From contig JAGBXG010000310.1 of NCBI GenBank assembly GCA_017629415.1, positions 1 through 23,499 of the forward strand: a stretch of DNA of 23,499 bases. The letters are read 5' to 3'. The translations under genes and the position numbers were made by a program. Positions 8,181 through 15,970 of this stretch are shown here, in pieces. The stretch is from Pseudomonadota bacterium (GTDB taxonomy: Bacteria > Myxococcota > Bradymonadia > UBA4248). The stretch's first letter is position 1. Each line of letters begins with the position of its first letter. The notes under the pieces are model-generated. The model did no database searches and was not told where the DNA came from. It saw only the letters and a program-made list of their open reading frames with translations.

Positions 8181-8556
8181 AACAATTGCTCAACATGCCA
8201 TGAATGTCTCCGTCGAAGCCGCCAACCTGGGCTTCGACTGGGCATGTGCCGCCGATGTCCTCGACAAACTTGACGAAGAACTCCAGGAAATTCGACAAGC
8301 CATGAACAACGGCGACACCCAAGACCATTTGACAGAAGAAATCGGCGATCTATACTTCGCACTTGTCAATTTGACCCGAAAAATGCAGATTGACCCAGAT
8401 ATCGCTTTTCAAAAAGGGATCACGAAATTTGAAAGACGTTTCAATGCCCTTAAAGAAATCGTTGCAAGCTCCAATCGTCAGGTAAATGACCTTACCGCCG
8501 AAGAACTCGATAACATCTGGCGGCGCGTTAAATCGGGAGAAAATCATGGCTGTTAA
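8173..8556 (+). CDS. MazG-type nucleotide pyrophosphohydrolase, single domain
   Basis: A 127-residue protein resembling the C-terminal catalytic half of MazG, which hydrolyses NTPs to NMP and pyrophosphate. The helical metal-binding motif is visible as LDEELQEIRQAM followed by EEIGDLYFALVNLTRKM. The typical tail KFERRFNALKEI and LDNIWRRVK follow. Classical MazG is about 260 residues with two such domains, so this is a half-length form. The ATG at 8173 overlaps the phosphofructokinase stop (ATGAATAA). The frame is open further upstream, but that stretch overlaps the phosphofructokinase and reads as low-quality Ser/Pro sequence, so it was not used. No clear ribosome-binding site is seen, and coupling to the upstream gene is likely. 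Role: house-cleaning of nucleotides (inferred). Confidence 0.88.
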   Translation: MNKTIAQHAMNVSVEAANLGFDWACAADVLDKLDEELQEIRQAMNNGDTQDHLTEEIGDLYFALVNLTRKMQIDPDIAFQKGITKFERRFNALKEIVASSNRQVNDLTAEELDNIWRRVKSGENHGC

Positions 8557-8881
8557 TCCGACTTCTCTTTTGTCCGTACTCATGAAACCCAACACCATGG
8601 GCGATGGCCAAACCCTCATCGACGCCATGCTCGCCATTCAGACACAGCTGTCTGAAATCCAGGAAAACCAACGCAAAATAATGAAAGCTTTGCGCGATCT
8701 CCGCATCGAAGAACGTTCGCGCTTGAGCGACCTCAAAAAAAGTACTCAAGTCCTGCTCAAAGCTTCACATTCTGCCCTCAGCGACCAGCTCAACGAACTC
8801 CAGGACTCCGTCGATGACCAACTCGGTGAAGATATTGTCGTCGGCGATGACTTCGATCTCGAAAATATTTTTAAGAAATAG
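8546..8881 (+). CDS. Small coiled-coil protein, unknown
   Basis: A 111-residue protein with no signal peptide or membrane segment. Residues 25-90 are helical with a heptad pattern (MLAIQTQLSEIQENQRKIM, SDQLNELQDSVDDQL), suggesting an oligomeric coiled coil. The C-terminus is acidic (GEDIVVGDDFDLENIF). The start at 8546 is chosen for the GGGAGA six to eleven bases upstream; it overlaps the end of the MazG-like gene by 11 bp. It is the last gene before a strong terminator. I do not recognise the family; an adaptor or scaffold role is only a guess. Confidence 0.75.
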   Translation: MAVNPTSLLSVLMKPNTMGDGQTLIDAMLAIQTQLSEIQENQRKIMKALRDLRIEERSRLSDLKKSTQVLLKASHSALSDQLNELQDSVDDQLGEDIVVGDDFDLENIFKK

Positions 8882-8960
8882 GCGCGGCTATATCGGCCTG
8901 ACGGCCTCTATACGCCTTGCAGCGCGGCTATATCGGCCTGATGGCCTCTATACGCCGCGC
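8882..8960. repeat. Family B inner module, two tandem 35-bp units
   Basis: Two direct copies (8882-8916 and 8922-8956, 40-bp period, one base different) start GCGCGGCTATATCGGCC and end CTATACGCC, joined by TTGCA. The same GCGCGGCTAT...ATACGCC module with a TTGC linker occurs inside the larger family B copy at 17.45-17.53 kb. Each unit is itself a hairpin. Confidence 0.75.
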
Positions 8961-8966
8961 TTTTTT
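8922..8966 (+). terminator. Intrinsic terminator of the phosphofructokinase operon
   Basis: GCGCGGC (8922-8928) pairs perfectly with GCCGCGC (8954-8960). An inner TATA/TATA step and a GGCC/GGCC pairing fill the loop, and six T residues follow (8961-8966). It begins 40 bp after the last stop codon. The terminator is built from the second copy of a dispersed repeat module. Confidence 0.8.
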
Positions 8967-8972
8967 CTTGCG

Positions 8973-9062
8973 CCCGGCTCACCCCCAAAAAACCGCCCAT
9001 AATTGCGAGATTTCAAAGGGGCTTGAGTCCCTTTGGTGGGGTTTGGAGCAGAGCCCCAAAAG
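8973..9062. repeat. Family A intergenic hairpin repeat, copy 2
   Basis: Leader CCCGGCTCACCC then AAAACCGCCCATAATTGCGA, followed by AAAGGG-GCTTGAGT-CCCTTT (about 9016-9035) and a GGGG/CCCC stem ending in GCCCCAAAAG. It lies between the convergent phosphofructokinase operon and the TPR gene, ending 9 bp from the TPR stop. On the minus strand it may serve as the terminator of the TPR transcript. Confidence 0.7.
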
Positions 9063-9070
9063 AACACAAA

Positions 9071-9724
9071 CTAAATCGCAATACCGAGTTGTTCAATACG
9101 GGCTTCGAGATCGGGAAATTCCGTAATCAAAGTGCGCAGACGCGCGGGAGCTTGTGGATCGCCGTGTTTGTAAGCATGTGCATATAAACAGAGATCATAA
9201 AAGGGATCATCTGCAGCATGCATTTTAAAAAATTCGAGGATTTTGGGGATATCCGGATGCTCGAGGCGGTTTGCCGCAAGGTGCGCAAAAAGCCATTCTG
9301 CCTTAAAATCTGTGTCTTCATAAAAAGCTGCACGAATGGGTTTGAGCGCAGCTATCGCCAAGCTGGAATAACCATTTTCATTCAGTAAAGCGGCACAGTC
9401 GATGCGGATTTCTGAAGCCGGTGTATCCAGCTCAAGCACACGAGCCAAATCTGAAAGTGCACGATCCGGCTGATTGTAGCGAAACATGATATTTGCACGT
9501 CCGAGATATCCCCAAGGATTATCATGATTCAGGATGAGCAGTTTGACAAAAAATTCAAACGCCAAATCTGATTCATCCAAAAGCAATGCGGCTTGCGCAA
9601 TACCAAGTATCGCATCTTCGCAGGCATTATCTTCGGTATAAATGGCACGCCAGAGCTCTAGCGCACCAACAATGTCGCCCTTTTGTTCAAGGATTTGAGC
9701 TTGTTCAATACGTTCTGTCAGCAT
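9071..9724 (-). CDS. TPR-repeat protein
   Basis: A soluble helical-repeat protein of 217 residues. TPR-like patterns appear as AQILEQKGDIVGALELWRAIY, a DESDLAFEFFVKLL helix pair, and NPWGYLGRANIMFRYNQPDRALSDLARVLEL, the last being the best match to the TPR consensus. About four to five helix pairs follow from the N-terminus. No signal peptide is visible, so it is probably a cytoplasmic scaffold. The ATG at 9724 is preferred over an upstream TTG (9739), though neither has a ribosome-binding site. It lies 28 bp downstream of the small lipoprotein gene, probably in one operon. Specific partner unknown. Confidence 0.85.
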   Translation of the reverse strand: MLTERIEQAQILEQKGDIVGALELWRAIYTEDNACEDAILGIAQAALLLDESDLAFEFFVKLLILNHDNPWGYLGRANIMFRYNQPDRALSDLARVLELDTPASEIRIDCAALLNENGYSSLAIAALKPIRAAFYEDTDFKAEWLFAHLAANRLEHPDIPKILEFFKMHAADDPFYDLCLYAHAYKHGDPQAPARLRTLITEFPDLEARIEQLGIAI

Positions 9725-9752
9725 GGGCGTAAATATCAATAGAATATTATCG

Positions 9753-10166
9753 TTATTCAGAGAGCAAAAAGAGCGGTGTCAAAAGTTCATCCAGAGCTTC
9801 AATCTGTTCCGGCGTTGCCTTTTCATAAAATCTATCCTGAGCATCAAGAAAACGTTTGACGCGCGGATCAGAAATATAGGCCTCGTGATGTTTAAGAACC
9901 TCTTCATTCGTCATATTCTTGAGCGTATCATTAATAAGGCTGACACAAACATCGACAGTTTTCTGAGAACGGCTGGCATACGTCTGTGCATTTTGAAGCG
10001 CTTGAGCGGTATCCGTTGTTTTTTCAAGTTCCATAGAAATTTGGACGAGATATTCAGCCAGATAATGCGTTGAGCTATAAACATTATGACATTTATCAGA
10101 AGCGGAAGGACTGCATGCAACAAAAGTCAAAGCACACATCATAACCCCTAACACCCATCGTATCAT
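9753..10166 (-). CDS. Small lipoprotein, unknown
   Basis: A 137-residue predicted lipoprotein. The signal peptide MIRWVLGVMMCALTFVAC ends with the lipidated C18. The mature part is helical and polar, with two cysteines (DKCHNVY and VDVCVSL) that may form a disulfide. The start at 10166 is chosen over one 36 bases upstream because AGGAG lies seven bases before it and the signal peptide then has normal length. I do not recognise the family. It heads the pair with the TPR gene. Confidence 0.82.
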   Translation of the reverse strand: MIRWVLGVMMCALTFVACSPSASDKCHNVYSSTHYLAEYLVQISMELEKTTDTAQALQNAQTYASRSQKTVDVCVSLINDTLKNMTNEEVLKHHEAYISDPRVKRFLDAQDRFYEKATPEQIEALDELLTPLFLLSE

Positions 10167-10307
10167 CGCCAATCTCCTTAACCCAAATCCCCAGCGGAGC
10201 ACGTCATACTGCGCAAGCTTTTAACCTTGAGACATGAAAAAGCAAATTTTTGACACGTCACGAATCAAGTATGACATCGGCTTATTGACATAAGGAATTT
10301 CTAAATA

Positions 10308-10404
10308 AAACCCGGGTGGGGCGTTGCGGGGCGCCGTCCCCGCATCGGGGGTAGCCGCGTATTTGCTTGCAAATAGCGGCGTAGGGGGCTTGGCCCCCTC
10401 ATCG
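10308..10404. repeat. Family B modular hairpin repeat, copy 2 (compact)
   Basis: This lies in the 379-bp divergent gap (10167-10545) between the small lipoprotein and map. It holds GCGGGG-CGCCGT-CCCCGC (10326-10343), the core ATCGGGGGTAGCCGCGTAT, an inner ATTTGC-TT-GCAAAT stem (10361-10374) nested inside GCCGC/GCGGC (10354-10380), and GGGGGC-TTG-GCCCCC (10384-10398). This is the shortest complete copy and best defines the element's ends. The rest of the gap holds nothing else recognisable except a TACAAT at 10475-10480 that could be a -10 box for map. Confidence 0.8.
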
Positions 10405-10545
10405 CAAAAGTTATGGCTCAGAGATTCCATAACGAATGATTCATTCCATCGGTGTATTTTATAAGGATTTAGGATACAATACCGCGCGATTTTTGGCCCC
10501 AATTTTTGAGGCTTTCAATGTTCTTTTGCCATAAGGAATCAGGTT

Positions 10546-11358
10546 GTGAAAAAAACGCTGACTGGGATAATGCTGAAAAGCAAACTTGAGCTGGATGCCA
10601 TGCGACAAGCGTGCAGACTTGCTGCACAAACCCTTGAAGAAGCGGCAAAACTCGTGAAGCCTGGCGAAAACACATTAGCTATCAATGACTTTGTCCATGA
10701 TTATACGCTTGCTCATCACGCCATCCCCGCCCCATTAAATTATCGCGGATTCCCCAAGTCATGCTGCATTTCCATCAACGAAGTCATTTGCCATGGTATC
10801 CCAAGCCGTGACACGATTCTCAAAGACGGCGACATCGTCAACATCGATATCACCTCGATTTTAGACGGATGGCATGGCGATGTTTCGGCCACATTTTATG
10901 TCGGCACCCCCTCTGATGAAGCCATCCATCTCGTAGAAACAACGCGCCGATGCCTCGAACTCGGAATTGCTGAAGTCCGCCCCGATGCACGCTTGGGCGA
11001 TATCGGCGAAGCCGTACAAACATTTGCTGAAAGCCAGGGCTTTTCTGTCGTCCGCGACTATGTCGGACACGGTATCGGCAAACAATTCCACGAAAATCCT
11101 TCCGTTTCTCATGTCGGCAAACGCGGCTCTGGACTTCGCCTGAAAGAAGGCATGACTTTTACCATTGAACCCATGATCAATGCCGGCAACTGGCCACTCA
11201 AAATTCTAGACGACGGGTGGACTTCAGTCACACTCGATGGCAAATGGTCAGCACAGTTTGAACATACCATCGCTGTCACAAAAACCGGCTGCGAAGTGTT
11301 AACAGCATTCAACGCACCTTTGGCAAATTCACAAACACCAGCTGGATTTAAGTTTTAA
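10546..11358 (+). CDS. map: Methionine aminopeptidase, type I
   Basis: Removes the initiator methionine from nascent proteins. All five metal ligands of the pita-bread fold are present: D101 and D112 (NIDITSILDGWHGDV), H175 (YVGHGIGKQFHENP), E208 (FTIEPM) and E239 (QFEHTIAVT). The active-site histidine is in NEVICHGIP (H83). The length of 270 is near the usual 250-265 for type Ia, with no zinc-binding N-terminal extension. The GTG at 10546 is used because AAGGA lies about ten bases upstream. The ATG at 10570 would align better with typical family N-termini and cannot be ruled out. It stands alone on the plus strand, about 100 bp before the helicase gene. Confidence 0.96.
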   Translation: MKKTLTGIMLKSKLELDAMRQACRLAAQTLEEAAKLVKPGENTLAINDFVHDYTLAHHAIPAPLNYRGFPKSCCISINEVICHGIPSRDTILKDGDIVNIDITSILDGWHGDVSATFYVGTPSDEAIHLVETTRRCLELGIAEVRPDARLGDIGEAVQTFAESQGFSVVRDYVGHGIGKQFHENPSVSHVGKRGSGLRLKEGMTFTIEPMINAGNWPLKILDDGWTSVTLDGKWSAQFEHTIAVTKTGCEVLTAFNAPLANSQTPAGFKF

Positions 11359-11395
11359 GACTCGCGATATTTCAGCGCTTACAAATGCCGCAAAA

Positions 11396-11414
11396 GCTTG
11401 TTGCCATAACAAGC
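11396..11414. promoter_or_regulatory. Inverted repeat between map and helicase
   Basis: GCTTGTT (11396-11402) and AACAAGC (11408-11414) form a perfect 7-bp palindrome with a 5-bp centre, 38 bp after the map stop and 45 bp before the helicase start. No T-run follows, so it is a better candidate for an operator than for an intrinsic terminator, but function is unproven. Confidence 0.35.
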
Positions 11415-11458
11415 GGATATGATTTTCACTCCATTACGCCTGCTGGATTGATATTATT

Positions 11459-13765
11459 TTGAGCGAACAAATACACGAATTTGCAACAGAAGCACGTCTC
11501 AGAGGTGCTTTAGTATGTACATGGCACGCTTTTTTTGCTCGTTTTCCACACCTGCGAGAAGTTCAAAAAGCCGCAATATTACCCATTTTAAAAGGGGAAA
11601 GTGTCGTTGTAAATGCGCCGACAGCCTCGGGTAAAACCGAAGCCATTGTTGCACCTGTACTCGAACGCTACCTTAAAAATAGAACGCGTCAGCGAAATGC
11701 TGCCCAAATCGAAGCACAAACACGCATTCAAGCCGCACAAAATGCCGCAAAACAACCCGCAGAATCCATACCGCTTCACCAAGTTTCCGGCAGCCTCTTT
11801 AAAACAAATAATAAAGCTAAAACTACCAAAGGACATGTAGACAGCGGACAAGGTCCCGCCATTCTGTTCGTGGCTCCCACCAAAGCTCTTTGCAACGACT
11901 TGTACAGACGTCTCCTAAAACCTGTCGAAGCCGTGGGCTTGAGTATCTCAGTACGTACCGGTGATAACCCCAATTTTAAAGTCGATAATCCCCCAGATGT
12001 CGTCATCACCACACCAGAATCTCTCGATTCGCTGATCGCACGAAAGCCAGCCTCATTTCTATATATCGAGGCTATCATCATCGATGAAATACACCTGATT
12101 CACGCCAGCGGACGCGGTGATCAGCTGCAATGCCTGCTCGCAAGGCTACGCATGCTCAATAAACACCCCATCCAAATTTGTGCATCCAGTGCAACTGTCC
12201 CCGAAATTCAACGCATTACACGATCTTTTTTAGGCCCCGAAGGACGCATGATCTCCTGCCCGCAAGGCGCACGCGATATCCGGGCTTCCATACAGATTAT
12301 TCATAACGATACGGCCACCGCACTCGATGAAACCGTCGGCGTCATCGAATCCATGCTGCTCGAATCGCCCACCCGAAAGATCATTATCTTCTGCAATGCG
12401 CGCGCAAACGTCGAAAATATCGTTCACGCACTGCGCGCACGACCAAGACTGGCTTCTATTGTCTTTGCACACCACGGCAGCCTTTCTAAAGACGAACGCC
12501 TGAGAACAGAACAACAATTCCTGCGCGCAAGAAACGCCGCTTGCGTAGCAACAAGTACACTCGAACTCGGTATCGATATTGGAGACGTTGACCGGATTAT
12601 ACTGATCGGGCCTCCTCCCGATGTTTCTTCACTCATTCAACGTATCGGCCGCGGTAACAGAACGCAAAATGTCGCCCATGTCTGCTGCCTGGCAGACTGC
12701 GAATTCAGTGCACAACGTTTCCTGCACCTCGTGGAATGTGCCAAAAAAGAATTGCTTTTCCCAGACCCTGTGGCGTTCCGACCTACAACACTCGTTCAAC
12801 AAGCACTGTCCATTTGCTTGCAAAATCCACAATGTTGGATCGGTAAACAAGCCCTATATGACCGCCTGGCAGAAAACGCCAAAGCCATGTACACTTTACA
12901 AGACTGCGCCATCACACTCGATCTGATGGTTCAAAATGGTCTGCTGCGTAAAGTGGAACGCGGACGTTATGTCCCCGAAGCGAAAACACAGTTTATGTTT
13001 CAGCGCGGTTATATGCACACCATGATTGCCGACAAAGCCGAAACCGATGTCGTGGACAGCGTCACAGGACGTACCATCGGCTCCGTTTACCTCCGGCAAT
13101 CCAGCAAAAATGCCATCGCAGAAGGCGCAGATATCAACCTGACACTGGGCGGTAATTCGCATGCTGTGTCATACATGAAAGATAAAAAACTCTTTGTCAA
13201 ACGCACCGATGAATCAACTAGCTTGGGATTCATGGCACTTGAACCCCCACGATATTCCCTCGCTTTGGCCCGCGATTTCGCCCAGTTTATGCATGTGCCG
13301 CTTGACGCTTTCTACATCAAATGTGTCCCCGCAACGCTCGATTTATCTCGAGAATTTACACCGCGTCTGGGCGATGAACTGCGCCCGGAATTCGCCTTGC
13401 CGCCAGAACATATTCCCCCTGGCTACGAATTCCATATCCACCATTTCTTAGGCACCATCGGCAGTTTGCTCATCCAGAATTTCTTCGAACGCAACGGCAA
13501 TACCGTCAAACGTGGTTCGCGTTCGCCCTTCTTCCTGCGCCTCTTGCTCAAACCCACCATCACATCATTCCCAGATGAAGAACGTTTAATGACACAATTT
13601 GAAGTCTATATTCGTTCCAATGTACAAGCATTCGCACGACTGCTGCAACCTGGGCCCTGGTTTAATATTGTTTCCGAAGATATGGCACTCCGTTGGCTTC
13701 TCGAATCGATCGATCTCAGAATATACGCTAAAGCACTGGCCAATCTTCCCATCATACTGGTCTAA
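11459..13765 (+). CDS. Lhr-like superfamily 2 helicase
   Basis: An ATP-dependent nucleic-acid helicase of 768 residues. The motifs run in order: I APTASGKT (53-60), Ia VAPTKAL (138-144), Ib TTPESL (184-189), II DEIH (209-212), III SAT (244-246), V ATSTLELGID (364-373) and VI QRIGRGNR (394-401). After the second RecA domain comes a winged-helix-like segment. A beta-rich region around VVDSVTGRTIGSVYLRQ follows, matching the Lhr core layout. An insert of about 60 residues rich in Ala, Gln and Lys separates motifs I and Ia. The only available start near the N-terminus is the TTG at 11459, with no strong ribosome-binding site. It ends 17 bp before the preferred start of the next gene, so the two form a unit. 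Lhr enzymes act in DNA repair; which step this one serves is unknown. Confidence 0.88.
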   Translation: MSEQIHEFATEARLRGALVCTWHAFFARFPHLREVQKAAILPILKGESVVVNAPTASGKTEAIVAPVLERYLKNRTRQRNAAQIEAQTRIQAAQNAAKQPAESIPLHQVSGSLFKTNNKAKTTKGHVDSGQGPAILFVAPTKALCNDLYRRLLKPVEAVGLSISVRTGDNPNFKVDNPPDVVITTPESLDSLIARKPASFLYIEAIIIDEIHLIHASGRGDQLQCLLARLRMLNKHPIQICASSATVPEIQRITRSFLGPEGRMISCPQGARDIRASIQIIHNDTATALDETVGVIESMLLESPTRKIIIFCNARANVENIVHALRARPRLASIVFAHHGSLSKDERLRTEQQFLRARNAACVATSTLELGIDIGDVDRIILIGPPPDVSSLIQRIGRGNRTQNVAHVCCLADCEFSAQRFLHLVECAKKELLFPDPVAFRPTTLVQQALSICLQNPQCWIGKQALYDRLAENAKAMYTLQDCAITLDLMVQNGLLRKVERGRYVPEAKTQFMFQRGYMHTMIADKAETDVVDSVTGRTIGSVYLRQSSKNAIAEGADINLTLGGNSHAVSYMKDKKLFVKRTDESTSLGFMALEPPRYSLALARDFAQFMHVPLDAFYIKCVPATLDLSREFTPRLGDELRPEFALPPEHIPPGYEFHIHHFLGTIGSLLIQNFFERNGNTVKRGSRSPFFLRLLLKPTITSFPDEERLMTQFEVYIRSNVQAFARLLQPGPWFNIVSEDMALRWLLESIDLRIYAKALANLPIILV

Positions 13766-13782
13766 TCTTGAAAAATACCGCC

Positions 13783-15279
13783 ATGTCCTCGTTACAAAAG
13801 CTCTCCCAAATTCTGTCCGATGTCCAGGACACTGCCCTGCAGCTTCATGAGCGTTCCGAACAAGATGGTGTCGTCCCGATTCTCGATTTTGAACGCAGTA
13901 TTTTGCCTTATAACCGAAGATTCTCGGATGAAGTGCGAGCTACCATGCTCTGGAACTTCCTGCTCTTCACTGAACCACGCATTACAACGCAAAAAAAGTT
14001 TCAAACCTCTCTCAGTGCACGACTGAATCGACCAGAAGCCGCACTCGTTGTGCGCCAACTCATGTGCCGGCCACCACGCGCATGGAGCTATCGATGCTCC
14101 TATCAAAAAGCTTTTGTACATGCACTCACCGGCCCCAATCACCAAATTGAAATCTCTGTGGATGGCTGTCTTGATGCCTCCGGTTCCACAGAAACCGTCG
14201 ATCATGTCTATGCACTCGGCTGGATTATCACCTACGAAGATAAAACTTTCTTCATCTATGCCGCCACGCTGACACTCGATCAAATCCGAATCATGGAAAT
14301 GATCTCCCCATTCCCAAAACAACTCAATGCCGATGACTTTTGGGAAGAAAGCCTTTTTGAAATCTTGCGTTCTATCTTCGAAGCCACGCCCCTTGTCACC
14401 CTTGGCAATCAAAAAGCTCTAGAATCTACCGATTACAATCCTGAACAGCGTCACCATGTGCTGCAGCGTATCCTGACTACAACATTGGCTGCTGCCAATT
14501 ATCGTAATGCAACGCCTTTTCATGTTGTCGTTGCAACACAAACGCCGGATGAAATTGTCGAACATGCTGCGCAAATCGTTGCCGCAAACATCGGCACCAC
14601 ACGAAGAACAACCTACACCACATTAGTGCGCAATCGATTCCTCGAAGCTTGCGGCTGTGATCCCGATGGCAATATGCCCAGAGCACACATCTCTTTGCTG
14701 ACATCCGATCCCATCGCACTGTTGCTCCTGCCTGATGATCACCCCGTATTTACCAAACTCAGTGCCCGTGACAGCATCAAACAGGCACTTGCATACGATG
14801 AGCAAAACAACTCACACGATATCAAAGACGCTTTCGAAATCTATCAACGCGAAAGACGATGGCTGGCATCTTTCCCATGCTTCGATTTCAGTAATGAAAC
14901 ACACGCGGTAAAATTCGGAATTCCTATCCAAACCCTCCAAACCATCTTTGAACCGCGCCTCTTTACCGCACAACTCCCCATCACACCGCAAGACGATGTC
15001 CTCCGTCAGCTTCAGACAAAATTCGGATTCTATCAACCCGATACCCCATTGCCGACATTCGATGCCGTCCTGCGAGCTTTGACACACCGGTCTTTCCAAA
15101 CAAACGGAAACATGAGCGATATCGTCACTTGGCTCATCAATTGCTGTTCACGATGGCGTTACTGCATGACCGAAATCGAACCCGATGCCACAAATACACA
15201 AAGAACAGTCAATCAAACCAACCAAAAACTCCTCAAAAAAGGTCTCCAAGGGTTGGCAAATATGTTTAAAAAGACCTGA
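13783..15279 (+). CDS. Unrecognised protein paired with Lhr-like helicase
   Basis: A 498-residue soluble protein with no signal peptide or membrane helix; I do not recognise it. A central block (about 95-170) with RAWSYRCSYQKAF, IEISVDGCLDASGS and VYALGWIITYEDKTFFIYAATL alternates strands in an alpha/beta pattern. Later blocks contain ATPFHVVVATQTPDEIVE, CGCDPDGNMPRAHISLLTSD and a WLINCCSRWRYC cluster. I see no complete nuclease or ligase motif. The ATG at 13783 is preferred, but a TTG at 13768, two bases after the helicase stop, is possible. The tight spacing suggests a partner protein of the helicase (inference from context only). Confidence 0.8.
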   Translation: MSSLQKLSQILSDVQDTALQLHERSEQDGVVPILDFERSILPYNRRFSDEVRATMLWNFLLFTEPRITTQKKFQTSLSARLNRPEAALVVRQLMCRPPRAWSYRCSYQKAFVHALTGPNHQIEISVDGCLDASGSTETVDHVYALGWIITYEDKTFFIYAATLTLDQIRIMEMISPFPKQLNADDFWEESLFEILRSIFEATPLVTLGNQKALESTDYNPEQRHHVLQRILTTTLAAANYRNATPFHVVVATQTPDEIVEHAAQIVAANIGTTRRTTYTTLVRNRFLEACGCDPDGNMPRAHISLLTSDPIALLLLPDDHPVFTKLSARDSIKQALAYDEQNNSHDIKDAFEIYQRERRWLASFPCFDFSNETHAVKFGIPIQTLQTIFEPRLFTAQLPITPQDDVLRQLQTKFGFYQPDTPLPTFDAVLRALTHRSFQTNGNMSDIVTWLINCCSRWRYCMTEIEPDATNTQRTVNQTNQKLLKKGLQGLANMFKKT

Positions 15280-15305
15280 TTTTCCCCAAGATTCCAGAAA
15301 GCAAA

Positions 15306-15342
15306 GCCCCACACTATCGGTTTGGGGCAGCGCTTATTTTTT
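15306..15342. terminator. Terminator between convergent genes
   Basis: GCCCCA (15306-15311) pairs with TGGGGC (15323-15328) across an 11-base loop. On the plus strand an AGCGCTTATTTTTT tail follows, whose T-run overlaps the stop codon region of the RlpA-like gene. It should stop the helicase-operon transcript. It also lies just after the rlpA stop on the other strand, where only a weak CTTTGC tail follows. Confidence 0.65.
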
Positions 15343-15873
15343 GCCAATACTGATGATATCGACGCGTACAGGCACAACACCGGCACGAATCATATCCAAA
15401 AGATATGCAGAACCGTAGGACATATCGATAATACGACCGTCGATAAAAGGTCCTCTGTCGTTGATACGCACCACGACACTTTTGCCATTTTCTTCATTGG
15501 TCACAACAACAATCGTTCCGAATGGCAATTTTTTATGTGCTGCAGACATGCCGTACATATCATAAATTTCACCATTGGCCGTATGATTGCCGTTTAATCC
15601 AGGTCCATACCAGCTGGCCTTACCCTCCAAATCATATTTGCGGCTGTCCGGATGCTTCGGATAACCTGCAGCAGCCCAAGCTTCATAAGCGGCATTCAAT
15701 GCCGGATCGCCATAAATTTTAGACGGATCTCGTTTTTGAGAAACCGCCCCGGAACTTTGAGCCTGTACAGCAGACGAAGCCGAAACCACTTGCCCCGGCT
15801 GTGTCGTGGTTGACGCACATGCCGTCAACAAACCAGAAACAAACAATATCAAAATAAAACCGAGATGACGCAT
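15334..15873 (-). CDS. RlpA-like lipoprotein (septal ring lytic transglycosylase family)
   Basis: A 179-residue lipoprotein. The signal peptide ends in LLTAC with C19 as the lipidated residue, followed by a Ser/Gln/Val-rich linker. The double-psi beta-barrel spans about 84-175 and shows the family motifs [41 protein letters not shown] and [11 protein letters not shown], including the conserved aspartates. RlpA in Pseudomonas cleaves denuded glycan strands at the septum. Here the usual C-terminal SPOR domain is absent, so septal targeting must differ if the function is the same. The gap to the next gene upstream is about 97 bp. Confidence 0.93.
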   Translation of the reverse strand: MRHLGFILILFVSGLLTACASTTTQPGQVVSASSAVQAQSSGAVSQKRDPSKIYGDPALNAAYEAWAAAGYPKHPDSRKYDLEGKASWYGPGLNGNHTANGEIYDMYGMSAAHKKLPFGTIVVVTNEENGKSVVVRINDRGPFIDGRIIDMSYGSAYLLDMIRAGVVPVRVDIISIGKK

Positions 15874-15970
15874 GTTTCAACCGCCTCTTCTATGCAATAT
15901 CTGAAATTCGAGAGAAATCCCCCACTATCCAAATACCACACAAGAAAAGGCGATCAAATTTCAGCCAAAA

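Noticed and set aside
8882..8956. Possible CRISPR-like array from two direct repeats
   Set aside because: Only two units with a 5-bp linker, and the sequence forms a terminator. No spacers and no cas genes.
10221..10502. A 93-codon minus-strand frame in the gap before map
   Set aside because: It runs through the family B repeat and has no ribosome-binding site or recognisable product.
13792..14412. A 206-codon open frame on the minus strand
   Set aside because: It lies entirely inside the plus-strand gene that follows the helicase. No recognisable motif, and the plus-strand gene is in an operon context.
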